This document shows, one piece after another, positions 16,700 through 24,562 of a stretch of 64,000 nucleotides of DNA. A program made the translations under genes and the position numbers. Where the stretch lies: positions 1 to 64,000 of the forward strand of contig DATGMF010000003.1 of the NCBI GenBank assembly GCA_035293765.1. Direction: 5' to 3'. Within the stretch, counting starts at the first letter, position 1. Each line of letters begins with the position of its first letter. The stretch is from DASRHT01 sp035293765 (GTDB lineage: Bacteria > Chloroflexota > Ktedonobacteria > Ktedonobacterales > Ktedonobacteraceae). Below the pieces are notes generated by a model. It worked only from the letters and a program-made list of their open reading frames with translations, searched no databases and was not told the origin of the DNA.

Positions 16700-17809
16700 T
16701 TATGCTTCTTCGTTAAGCTCTTCGGTGTCCTCTTCATCCGCCACCCCTTCGGTCTCGCCGGCTTTGAAGGCAACCATGTTGCTGCGAATCTGCTCTTCGA
16801 TGGCGCTGGCAACGTCGCTATTCTGACGCAGGAACTCCTTCGCATTTTCGCGACCCTGGCCCAGACGAATATCGCCCACAGTAAACCAGGCGCCGCTCTT
16901 TTTGACGAAGCCCATCTCCAGCCCGAGATCGATCAGGCCACCCTCACGCGAAATACCTTCGCTGTACATAATATCAAACTCGGCAGTCTTGAACGGCGGA
17001 GCCACCTTATTTTTCACCACACGCACGCGGGTACGGTTGCCCACCACGTCCTGTCCCAGTTTAATCGAATCGGTACGGCGAATGTCGAGGCGAACGGAAG
17101 CGTAGAATTTGAGCGCCTTACCGCCGGAGGTTGTTTCGGGATTGCCAAACATCACGCCGATTTTTTCGCGCAACTGGTTGGTGAAGATAACGGTGGCATT
17201 GCTATTGTTGATGGCGCTGGTGAGCTTACGCAGGGCATGGCTCATCAGACGAGCTTGGAGGCCGACGTGCGAATCGCCCATCTCGCCTTCAATCTCGGCG
17301 CGAGGAGCCAGAGCAGCTACCGAGTCCACGACCACCACATCAATGGCATTGCTGCGCACCAGCGAGTCCACGATCTCCAGCGCCTGCTCGCCCGTATCAG
17401 GCTGAGAAACCAGCAGATTGGCGGTATCAACACCACAACGAGCGGCATAGGATGGGTCAAGCGCGTGCTCGGCATCGATAAAGGCCGCGTAGCCGCCGGC
17501 ACGCTGCGCGCTGGCAATGATGTGTAAGCAGAGCGTTGTTTTACCGGAGGACTCCGGGCCATAAATCTCAGTGATACGTCCGCGCGGTACGCCGCCAACG
17601 CCCAGGGCGACATCGAGCGAAACTGATCCGGTAGGAATCGCTTCGACCTGAACCGTTGCCGCGTCTCCCAGTTTCATAATCGCACCCTTGCCAAAACGAC
17701 GCTCTATCTGGGTAAGCGCCAGGTCTATAGCCTTCTCACGTTCAGTCATGCCAGCAGCGACAGCAGCAGTGCCGTTGCGATCAACTGTGGGTTTTTCTTT
17801 CTTGCTCAT
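16700..17809 (-). CDS. recA: Recombinase RecA
   Basis: 369 residues. Walker A is GPESSGKT (residues 84-91), Walker B is in VVVVDSVAALAP, and the DNA-binding loops include GLQARLMSHALRKL and FTNQLREKIGVMFGNPETTSGG. The acidic C-terminal tail (EEDTEELNEEA) is normal. It forms the nucleoprotein filament for homologous recombination and triggers LexA self-cleavage. No clear ribosome site precedes the ATG at 17809, but an in-frame TAG lies 15 bases upstream, so the start is near-certain. Transcription appears to begin about 240 bases upstream at a promoter overlapping an SOS-box-like site. Confidence 0.97.
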   Translation of the reverse strand: MSKKEKPTVDRNGTAAVAAGMTEREKAIDLALTQIERRFGKGAIMKLGDAATVQVEAIPTGSVSLDVALGVGGVPRGRITEIYGPESSGKTTLCLHIIASAQRAGGYAAFIDAEHALDPSYAARCGVDTANLLVSQPDTGEQALEIVDSLVRSNAIDVVVVDSVAALAPRAEIEGEMGDSHVGLQARLMSHALRKLTSAINNSNATVIFTNQLREKIGVMFGNPETTSGGKALKFYASVRLDIRRTDSIKLGQDVVGNRTRVRVVKNKVAPPFKTAEFDIMYSEGISREGGLIDLGLEMGFVKKSGAWFTVGDIRLGQGRENAKEFLRQNSDVASAIEEQIRSNMVAFKAGETEGVADEEDTEELNEEA

Positions 17810-18050
17810 CGGTTGTCTTTGCTACAGGGCGTGAGCTACAAACCGGACGGTAACCATCCCGCATCCCCAACCCTGCATTCCTCCTTCTGCGATGCTTTCA
17901 ATCCCCCTCGAAAAGGGCTGCTTTTAACGATTTTTGTGAATGCAGGACACAACAAGTTTCTCCCGTTCTATTGTTCCTACATAGGCATATTCTTCGGCAT
18001 GGGTGAAAAGTCGGAAATCGATGCTCTCCCTTCATGATTTCCTAAAAGTA

Positions 18051-18084
18051 GAACAAGAGTACCATACCTGATCTGCTCTGTCAA
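18051..18084 (-). promoter_or_regulatory. recA promoter overlapping an SOS-box-like site
   Basis: On the minus strand, TTGACA (18079-18084) and TACTCT (18056-18061) are separated by 17 bp. The sequence GTACTCTTGTTC (18051-18062) overlaps the -10 and differs by one base from the GAACnnnnGTTC LexA box of Gram-positives and Chloroflexota. The position is right for a repressor. LexA control is inference. Confidence 0.55.
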
Positions 18085-18216
18085 GCAAAATGGACGGCAA
18101 AAGTAACAGACAGACAAATATACCTATATTTAGGTAGTCTCGCCTGGGCAGGTGCAAACCCACGTCTTGCAATCCAGCCCGCAAACACTGCCTGGACGCG
18201 ATCAATCGCGCAGGTC

Positions 18217-18254
18217 GCGCTGTAGCTCCCCGATTCATCGTGGGAGGCCCCTAC
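18217..18254. repeat. Degenerate GTAGGGGC palindrome after recR
   Basis: On the minus strand GTAGGGGCCTCCC is followed ten bases later by GGGGAGCTAC. This palindrome includes the recR stop codon. It resembles the other GTAGGGGC palindromes of this window and could serve as the recR transcription end. Confidence 0.35.
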
Positions 18255-18862
18255 ATTTCGCGGCGGCCCTCGATGGCGCGGCTGAGGGTTCCCTCGTCGG
18301 CGTATTCCAGATCGCCGCCGATGGGCAGGCCCCGCGCCAGCGTCGTAATGCGCAGCGTGGGCTGCTTTAGCTCGTTCTTAATCTCGCGTTCGATAGTGCG
18401 AGCGGTATAATCGCCCTCAAACCCTGGATTGGTGGCGAGAATTACCTCGCGGATATCGCCAGTGGCGACGCGCTTCACGAGTTCATCGGCCCGCAGATCC
18501 TTCCATCCCACGCCATTCATTGGGGAAAGAGCGCCGTGGAGCACATGATAGAGGCCCTTATAGACACCTGTCTTCTCCAGTGCCAGCACATCAAGAGGCT
18601 CTTCTACTACACAGATCAGGTCCTGATCGCGACCGGCATTGCTACAGATTACACACGGGTCCGTTTCGGTAATGTTAAAACAGCGCGAGCAGTAGATAAT
18701 GCTCTCTTTCACGCGCACAATCGCCTCGGCCAGACGATGCGCCTGGTCGTTTGGACTGCGCAGGATAAAGAAGGCCAGGCGCTGCGCCGTTTTTACGCCG
18801 ACGCCAGGCAGCTTCGAGAATTCTTCTATCAGCGCCGCTACAGGTGGTGCTATCTCGCTCAT
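18251..18862 (-). CDS. recR: Recombination protein RecR
   Basis: 203 residues, normal length. An N-terminal helix-hairpin-helix (KLPGVGVKTAQRLAFF) is followed by the zinc finger Cys58, Cys61, Cys70, Cys73 and a TOPRIM domain beginning LICVVEEPLDV. With RecF/RecO it loads RecA at gapped DNA. It is the last gene of dnaX-ybaB-recR; only five bases separate it from ybaB. Confidence 0.96.
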   Translation of the reverse strand: MSEIAPPVAALIEEFSKLPGVGVKTAQRLAFFILRSPNDQAHRLAEAIVRVKESIIYCSRCFNITETDPCVICSNAGRDQDLICVVEEPLDVLALEKTGVYKGLYHVLHGALSPMNGVGWKDLRADELVKRVATGDIREVILATNPGFEGDYTARTIEREIKNELKQPTLRITTLARGLPIGGDLEYADEGTLSRAIEGRREM

Positions 18863-18867
18863 GGTAT

Positions 18868-19164
18868 TTAGAACAGTCCTGGAATTTTCATGCCGCCGGT
18901 GGCGCTACTGAGAAGCTTCTGCTGCGCGCCCTGTACTCTGTCAAAGGCATCTTTGGCAGCCGCTTTCACCATCGCCTCCAGCTCGTCAATCTCTTCCGCG
19001 TTAAATGCCTCTGGATCGATCTTGACATCGGTAATTTCAAATTTGCCGCTCATAGTGATGGTTACCGCGCCACCGCCGGCGGTTCCGGTGAAGAGGGTCG
19101 CCTCCAACTCCTCCTGCATCTTCACCAATTTCTGCTGCATCTTTTGAATTTCACGCATGTTCAT
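18868..19164 (-). CDS. ybaB: YbaB/EbfC-family nucleoid-associated protein
   Basis: 98 residues. It has the N-terminal helix MNMREIQKMQQKLVKMQEEL, a central strand region ending VTITMSGKFEITDVKIDPE and a C-terminal helix. These are the hallmarks of the small dimeric DNA-binding YbaB family (YaaK in Bacillus). It sits between dnaX and recR as in most bacteria, consistent with a role in nucleoid structure or recombination. Confidence 0.93.
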   Translation of the reverse strand: MNMREIQKMQQKLVKMQEELEATLFTGTAGGGAVTITMSGKFEITDVKIDPEAFNAEEIDELEAMVKAAAKDAFDRVQGAQQKLLSSATGGMKIPGLF

Positions 19165-19179
19165 GTGATATGTATCTCC

Positions 19180-21246
19180 TTATCTCGGATGAACATCCTT
19201 GATTTCCGCCTTAAACATCTCCACGACCTTTTGAACAACCGGATCGCTCGTGGCCTTTTTCTTTAGATACTCCCGTTGAGTTTCAGCTACTTTTGCCACA
19301 CTCGCGCCCGCATCTGATGTATCAGTGATTATACCAGTATTCTCTCTCACGACACCATTTCTGGCAAGAGGTGGCGGGGGGCTATCACCAGGAAGCGATA
19401 CGCTAGTCACCGCATTCGATATATCCTGCCCGCGTTGTGGTGGAGGAGACTGACGTTGTGGAACGTCTCGCTTGGCAACTGGCCGTTCGCGGTGCGCTGG
19501 CTGCTGCGGCGCTATCGTCATCATCGTATTGGCCGAGCGACTGCCCGCATTGATTGACGAGCCAGCAGCGTCCGGCGGGAGCAGCCGCACACGGCACTCC
19601 TGTCCCAGCTCAACTTTCATGGCCCATTCTATGCTTTCATGATACTCGCTTTTTTGGATGGCCGTATAATGAAAGCTCGCGCTGGCTCTAATGAGTACTA
19701 ATGGCAGTCCGGCAGCCTGCTCCACTCCAACCACCGTGTATCCATTCAAAACAGCCGCAATTTTGGCCCCATCTTTGCGCGTTCTGACTCGCCGCTTGAC
19801 ATATTCCCAGCGTTCTTTGACTTCCTGGACGGTCAACGATGGGACACTCTCCATCTCAGCAGGCTCGATACGCTCTGCCTCATTTTCCTGTGGAGCGGCG
19901 TCCGTCAGAGCAGGGGCAGGCTCAACCGGCTCGCCGTCATCCGAATACGAGACAGCATCCCAATCGGGTAATGAGTTGGCGGGCGGATCTTCACTCGCCG
20001 TTGGAACCGGGGGAGGGGCTTCTTTCTTGACCACAGGGCGAGCTTGAGAAGTGGACGCTGCGGCTCGTGGCGGCTCCTGGACAGGGGCAGGTCGCGATAC
20101 GGCAGGAGATGGGGCGCTGACAACCGTTGTAGCGCCTGACTGTCCGCCCTGCGCCTGGCGATGTAGCTCAACGCAGGCTAGAAATGCCAGCTCCAGGCCA
20201 AGCTGGGGCGTTGCTACATTTTTTTGCATCAGCTCATTCTGCGCGAAGATGCGAGCGCACTCGGTCAGTTCTTCGAGCTTAAACTGTCGGGCCATCTCGG
20301 TGATTTCGCGGATCTCGTCCTGGGTGCAATCCAGAATCGCCGCGATATCCGCTCCGGCTTTAGAGAGCATCATGGCGCGCCAGTAATCGGCTACTTGCGT
20401 ATTAATCTGGCGCAAATCCGCTCCGGCATCGGCCAGATCGTGGATTAGATGCAAGCCGCCCGGACTATCCAGTTGCGCAATGTGAGCAATAAACTTCTGG
20501 ATGGCACGCTGATCCGCTACCCCCAACATTGATTGTACCTGGGTGAGCGTGATGTGCTGACCGGAATACGCGATAGCCTGATCGAGGATGCTCAGCGCGT
20601 CGCGCATGCCACCAGCAGCCGCCCTGGCAATCAATTCTGCCGCGCCACGCTCCAGCTTGATCTGCTCCTGCTCGGCGACAAAGTTCAGATGGTCCACAAT
20701 CTGACGCGTGGTAAAACGCTTGAAGTTGAAGGGCTGGCAACGCGAAATCACCGTTGGCAGCATCTTATGCACATCGGTGGTCGCCATGACAAAAATAGCG
20801 TGGGGCGGCGGCTCCTCCAGCGTCTTGAGCAGAGCGTTGAAGGCTTCGGTGGTGAGCATATGGGCTTCGTCAAGGATATAGACCTTGTACTTCCCCGTTG
20901 ACGGCGGCACCATCACTTTTTCGCGCAGTTCGCGGATGCTATCGATACCGCGATTAGAGGCGGCGTCGATCTCAATCACGTTGAAAGAATTGCCTGCCGT
21001 AATCTCGCGGCACTGCTGGCACGCGTTGCACGGCTCCCCATTCTGGGGATGGAGGCAGTTGAGCGTTTTCGCCAGGAGGCGGGCGGTGCTGGTCTTGCCG
21101 GTGCCACGGGGACCGGTAAACAGGTAAGCGTGGGCCAGCTTGCCCTCGTTCAGCGCGTTTTTCAACGTTCGGATGATAGCTTCCTGGCCGACCATCTCAG
21201 AAAAGGTCTGAGAGCGCCATTTGCGGTAAAGCGATTGAGAGGCCAT
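19180..21246 (-). CDS. dnaX: DNA polymerase III subunit gamma/tau
   Basis: 688 residues. The clamp-loader ATPase domain shows GPRGTGKT (45-52), zinc-binding Cys64, Cys73, Cys76 and Cys79, VYILDEAHMLTTEAFNALLK and the SRC sensor in ISRCQPFNFKR. Domain III follows, then a long Pro/Ala/Glu-rich linker (about 370-600) and a short C-terminal domain. The linker has no run of A residues long enough to suggest the programmed frameshift that makes gamma in some species. GGGAG precedes the start. It follows the SRP RNA and leads the ybaB-recR operon. Confidence 0.95.
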   Translation of the reverse strand: MASQSLYRKWRSQTFSEMVGQEAIIRTLKNALNEGKLAHAYLFTGPRGTGKTSTARLLAKTLNCLHPQNGEPCNACQQCREITAGNSFNVIEIDAASNRGIDSIRELREKVMVPPSTGKYKVYILDEAHMLTTEAFNALLKTLEEPPPHAIFVMATTDVHKMLPTVISRCQPFNFKRFTTRQIVDHLNFVAEQEQIKLERGAAELIARAAAGGMRDALSILDQAIAYSGQHITLTQVQSMLGVADQRAIQKFIAHIAQLDSPGGLHLIHDLADAGADLRQINTQVADYWRAMMLSKAGADIAAILDCTQDEIREITEMARQFKLEELTECARIFAQNELMQKNVATPQLGLELAFLACVELHRQAQGGQSGATTVVSAPSPAVSRPAPVQEPPRAAASTSQARPVVKKEAPPPVPTASEDPPANSLPDWDAVSYSDDGEPVEPAPALTDAAPQENEAERIEPAEMESVPSLTVQEVKERWEYVKRRVRTRKDGAKIAAVLNGYTVVGVEQAAGLPLVLIRASASFHYTAIQKSEYHESIEWAMKVELGQECRVRLLPPDAAGSSINAGSRSANTMMTIAPQQPAHRERPVAKRDVPQRQSPPPQRGQDISNAVTSVSLPGDSPPPPLARNGVVRENTGIITDTSDAGASVAKVAETQREYLKKKATSDPVVQKVVEMFKAEIKDVHPR

Positions 21247-21313
21247 ACTTATAACTCCCGCCTGTGTCTCCTCATGACGGCCACGACATCCCCAATGAAG
21301 AAGGCATAGAAAA

Positions 21314-21472
21314 CCGATTTTCGCCCGGTCCTGCCGGTTAGCGCAATCAGGCGCCCCTGCGGCACCCAGAGAGGTCCATTTACCGTTGCTTCCTCACGGA
21401 CCTAGCGGGGTTCATGAACATCTGCCGCGCAGGACCCAATTACGCCAACCGACAGGACCAGAAGAAAATCGG
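21314..21472 (-). ncRNA. ffs: Signal recognition particle RNA
   Basis: On the minus strand the conserved domain IV reads CTAGGTCCGTGAGGAAGCAA, followed further on by GGTGCCGCAGGGG. This is the Ffh-binding hairpin with its GGAA-type loop. The flanks pair over a long helix: CCGATTTTC and CTGGTCCTG at the 5' side with CAGGACC and GAAAATCGG at the 3' side, giving about 159 nt. The 5' end may extend to about 21508, where the promoter would start it. The order SRP RNA-dnaX-ybaB-recR is the same as in Bacillus. An Alu domain is not obvious. Confidence 0.88.
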
Positions 21473-21514
21473 TCCGTCCCGTTTAGAACTTTTTTTCCTC
21501 CGCAGGACGGTTCT

Positions 21515-21543
21515 ATTGTACTCCTGTCCGCGAGAATTGTCAA
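21515..21543 (-). promoter_or_regulatory. SRP RNA promoter
   Basis: On the minus strand TTGACA (21538-21543) and TACAAT (21515-21520) at 17-bp spacing form a near-consensus promoter. Its -35 includes the TGA stop codon of mtnP. Confidence 0.8.
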
Positions 21544-22415
21544 GAAATATATTTTCCGATCAGGAGCTGGTAGCGTTCCTTCGCTTCAGACGGAATCAGA
21601 CTGCGATCTGTGATGATAGCCGTTTCCAGCGCATGAGCACAGCCACACGCGAGCTGCGTTCGTTCCGTGGGGATTTTGCGCGCGACATCCTGGAGGATGC
21701 GCTGCGCGTTGGCTACGTTGGCGCTCAGGTTGCCGATGACCATCTCGACCGTGACCGACTCTTCAGAATCGTGCCAGCAATCATAATCGGTGGCGCAGGC
21801 GATCACGGCATAGCATATTTCGGCTTCGCGGGCCAGCTTCGCCTCTGGCAGGGCCGTCATGCCGATGATATCCATCCCCAGCTTGCGGTACACGTTTGAC
21901 TCTGCCCGCGTGGAGAAGAGCGGCCCCTCCATGCAGACATACGCGCCGCCCTGGTGGACCTTCACGTCTCCCAGTTCGCGCGCCGAATTGAGCAGCAACC
22001 CACTGAGAGTCGGGCAGAATGGATCGGCGAAGGTGCAATGGACAACGATGCCACCCTCAAAGAAACTATTGACGCGACTTTTGGTGCGATCAAAGAGCTG
22101 ATCGGGGATAATCAGGTCGCGCGGGGCGATATCCTCGCGCAAGCTGCCGACGGCGCTCACGGAGATGATCCATTCAACGCCCAGGCTCTTGAGCGCCCAG
22201 ATATTCGCGCGCACGGGGATCTCCGTCGGGCTAATGCGATGTCCGCGCCCATGACGAGGCAGGAAGGCCATCGAGACGCCTGATACGTCGCCAACCGTAA
22301 TCACATCGCTGGGATCACCAAAGGGCGTTGAGACCCTGACCTCTTCCACCTCGGTCATACTCTGCATCTGATACAACCCGCTACCGCCAATCACACCAAT
22401 CGTCGCGTGTGGCAT
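21540..22415 (-). CDS. mtnP: S-methyl-5'-thioadenosine phosphorylase
   Basis: 291 residues of the purine nucleoside phosphorylase family: IGVIGGSGLYQM at the N-terminus (phosphate loop), PRHGRGHRISPTEIPVRANI, MEGPLFSTRAES and GMTALPEAKLAREAEI. ATDYDCW carries the Asp residues expected for 6-amino purines, which favours methylthioadenosine over inosine. It splits 5'-methylthioadenosine into adenine and methylthioribose-1-phosphate for methionine salvage. It lies 30 bases after tyrS and has AGGAGG upstream. Confidence 0.92.
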   Translation of the reverse strand: MPHATIGVIGGSGLYQMQSMTEVEEVRVSTPFGDPSDVITVGDVSGVSMAFLPRHGRGHRISPTEIPVRANIWALKSLGVEWIISVSAVGSLREDIAPRDLIIPDQLFDRTKSRVNSFFEGGIVVHCTFADPFCPTLSGLLLNSARELGDVKVHQGGAYVCMEGPLFSTRAESNVYRKLGMDIIGMTALPEAKLAREAEICYAVIACATDYDCWHDSEESVTVEMVIGNLSANVANAQRILQDVARKIPTERTQLACGCAHALETAIITDRSLIPSEAKERYQLLIGKYIS

Positions 22416-22445
22416 AAATGAAACCTCCTTGCACGATAGAAGCTA

Positions 22446-23684
22446 TCACGCTTTGCTAATCCTGATGTACTGCCGCTTCCCTACTTTAATAATCACGCCC
22501 TCAACGGCGTCAACGACGTAATCCACATCATTGATGCGCACCGGATCGCTCTCTTCGCCTCTGGGAAAAATCGAGACGCCGCCCTGGCGAATCAGCTCGC
22601 GGGCCTTGTTATTGCTGGCAGCCAGCCTGGCATCCACCATGACTTCAACGATATTCCTCGGTTCGCTCAGATGATAAGCGGGGATATCGGTTGGCAGTTT
22701 CCGCTCGGAGAACTGGCGAACAAAGGCTTCCTCCGCCTCCTGAGCTGCAATCCCATTGTGGAATTCGGTCACAATCTCACGCGCCATACGCAGCTTCACA
22801 TCGCGCGGATTAAGCGTTCCCTGCGCCATTTTGTGCTCAAATTCGTCGAGTTCCTCGTTGCTCACATCGGTCAGCGTCTCAAAGTACGAGCGCATCACGG
22901 GATCAGGCAGCGACATCAGCTTGCCAAACATATCTTTAGCGGGCGCCGTCATGGCGATGTAGTTATCCAGCGACTTGCCCATCTTTTTAACGCCGTCAAG
23001 GCCCACGATCAAATGGACCGTGAGGATCTGCTGCGGCGCCTGTCCGAAAATTGGCTGGAGCTCGCGCCCAACCAGAAGATTAAAGGTCTGGTCAGTCCCC
23101 CCTATCTCAACATCGGAGCGCAAGGCAACGGAGTCGTAGCCTTGCAGCAAGGGGTACATAAACTCGGCAAGGTAGACTTCGACGCCGCTCTTGTACCGCT
23201 TCGAGAAATCGTCACGCTCCAGCATTTGCGCCACCGTCTTGTATCCAAGCAGCTTGATGGCGTCCGCCAGGGTAAATGAGTCGAACCACTCGCTCTGGCG
23301 ATGCACCTCGGTCTGTTCGCGATCCACGATGCGGAAGAACTGGTCAAGGTAGGTAGACGCGTTAGCGTTGACCTGTTCGGCAGTGAGAGGCTTACGCGCC
23401 TCTTCTCGCCCGCTGGGATCGCCCAGGCGCGCGGTCCAGTCGCCAAGGACGACGACGGTTTTGTGCCCGAGACGCTGGAACTGGCGCAGCTTGCGGAAAA
23501 CGACGGCATGCCCGATGGTCAGCTCGTAATGGGTCGGATCGACTCCCAGCTTGACCCGTAGCGGCTCGCCCTTGTTGCCCTCAAGCAGCAAACGGCGCAG
23601 CTCGGCCTCCTTCTCTACCTGCGCGACTCCTCTTGTCAGGAGATATTCTATGTCTTTTGATATCGGTTGCTGTTTGACCGTCAC
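22446..23684 (-). CDS. tyrS: Tyrosyl-tRNA synthetase
   Basis: 412 residues, class I. The HIGH-type motif appears as HYELTIGH (about 52-59), and the KMSKS loop is KKMGKS, a variant typical of the TyrS2/TyrZ clade. YGLQ-type tyrosine-pocket residues lie in EFMYPLLQGYDSVAL, and a C-terminal S4 RNA-binding domain (ASNNKARELIRQGGVSI) is present. It charges tRNA-Tyr in the cytoplasm. The start is GTG 23684 with AGAGGAA upstream. A TACAAT box lies about 35 bases upstream; the leader is too short for a T-box. Confidence 0.95.
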   Translation of the reverse strand: MTVKQQPISKDIEYLLTRGVAQVEKEAELRRLLLEGNKGEPLRVKLGVDPTHYELTIGHAVVFRKLRQFQRLGHKTVVVLGDWTARLGDPSGREEARKPLTAEQVNANASTYLDQFFRIVDREQTEVHRQSEWFDSFTLADAIKLLGYKTVAQMLERDDFSKRYKSGVEVYLAEFMYPLLQGYDSVALRSDVEIGGTDQTFNLLVGRELQPIFGQAPQQILTVHLIVGLDGVKKMGKSLDNYIAMTAPAKDMFGKLMSLPDPVMRSYFETLTDVSNEELDEFEHKMAQGTLNPRDVKLRMAREIVTEFHNGIAAQEAEEAFVRQFSERKLPTDIPAYHLSEPRNIVEVMVDARLAASNNKARELIRQGGVSIFPRGEESDPVRINDVDYVVDAVEGVIIKVGKRQYIRISKA

Positions 23685-23762
23685 TTTGCGTTCCTCTTCA
23701 GATTAGATATTTTGCGTCTCCGTCCGCATTGTAGCAGAATACGGGCCAGCCGTCGAGTGGAT

Positions 23763-23791
23763 AAAGTTTGATAGTTATGCTATCAAACTTT
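23763..23791. promoter_or_regulatory. Perfect 12-bp inverted repeat between tyrS and hsp20
   Basis: AAAGTTTGATAG (23763-23774) and its exact complement (23780-23791) are separated by five bases, in the divergent region between tyrS and hsp20. There is no T run on either side. The site is not the CIRCE heat-shock operator. It may be an operator for either gene. Confidence 0.45.
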
Positions 23792-23931
23792 CTAACAAAT
23801 TTCTTATATATCGTATACGTTGCTCTAACAATTCCCGGGTTACAATGAGACTAAAGAAAACAACGTTACGATGTTCACAGGTGGGAACCGTGAAGCCCAC
23901 CTGATATAACAAAGTAAAAGGAGATTGAACA

Positions 23932-24372
23932 ATGGCAAATCTTACCCGTTACAACCCTTTTAATGAAGCTCTTTCGTTGCGCGAAGCTATGGATCGTCTC
24001 TTTGAAGACAGCTTTATCTCACCTCGTCTCAGCAGTTCTTTTGGTGGTCGTGGTGTAGGGGCCAACCTGTTTGAAACCCCAGAAGGGTTTATCTTCCAGC
24101 TTCCTATGCCGGGTGTGAAGCCAGAAAACGTCGAGATCACCGTTCAGCAAAACACCGTGGCCTTGAAGTGGGAGACAAAAGTCCAGGTTCCTGAAAATGC
24201 GACAGCCCATTGGACCGGTTTCCAGTCTGGTCAATATCAGCAATCCTTTACTTTACCTTCGCCCATCAACGCGGAACATGTCGAAGCCAGCTATAATGAC
24301 GGCATTCTGACCTTGAACCTGCCGAAGGCCGAACATGCCAAAGCTCGCACCATTAAAATTAACGGCAGATAA
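23932..24372 (+). CDS. Small heat shock protein Hsp20
   Basis: 146 residues: an N-terminal region starting NPFNEALSLREAMDRLFED, then the alpha-crystallin domain (about 45-140) with GVKPENVEITVQQNTVALKW and the conserved A-x-x-x-n-G-I-L-T-L signature as ASYNDGILTLNLPKAE. These ATP-independent chaperones hold unfolding proteins. AAGGAG precedes the ATG. The gene is monocistronic, with a long leader and a strong terminator. A second, distinct hsp20 lies at 60428. Confidence 0.93.
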   Translation: MANLTRYNPFNEALSLREAMDRLFEDSFISPRLSSSFGGRGVGANLFETPEGFIFQLPMPGVKPENVEITVQQNTVALKWETKVQVPENATAHWTGFQSGQYQQSFTLPSPINAEHVEASYNDGILTLNLPKAEHAKARTIKINGR

Positions 24373-24384
24373 AACATAAAGAAC

Positions 24385-24425
24385 AAAAAGGACTCACGCC
24401 GCTGAATGGCGTGAGTCCTTTTTGT
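24385..24425 (+). terminator. hsp20 terminator
   Basis: A 16-bp stem, AAAAAGGACTCACGCC (24385-24400) with its complement at 24408-24423, continues into T residues. Confidence 0.93.
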
Positions 24426-24491
24426 TAACAAATTATATGGCTATAAGCAATATGCGTCATCAAAACAGGTAAAAAAATCTCGTTCCCACAT

Positions 24492-24519
24492 TTCATAGAA
24501 CCCCGAAAAGATGTACAAT
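24492..24519 (+). promoter_or_regulatory. Promoter of the methyltransferase/MTHFR fusion
   Basis: TTCATA (24492-24497) and TACAAT (24514-24519) at 16-bp spacing. The -10 overlaps an in-frame ATG at 24518, which argues that translation starts downstream, at 24563. Confidence 0.5.
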
Positions 24520-24562
24520 GAGAAAGACTAAGAGCCATTATTCTATTGGTGGGAGAGGTTTT

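Noticed and set aside
17811..17900. Leader peptide ahead of recA
   Set aside because: A short ORF follows AAGGAGG, but its ATG is only one or two bases from the Shine-Dalgarno, too close for efficient initiation.
19180..21246. Programmed frameshift producing the gamma form of DnaX
   Set aside because: No long A run or AAAAAAG slippery site with a following hairpin in the linker; the short A5 near the C-terminus is too late to yield gamma.
24518..24562. Upstream ATG of the methyltransferase/MTHFR fusion
   Set aside because: It overlaps the -10 box of the likely promoter and lacks a ribosome site, whereas the ATG at 24563 has GGGAGAGG.
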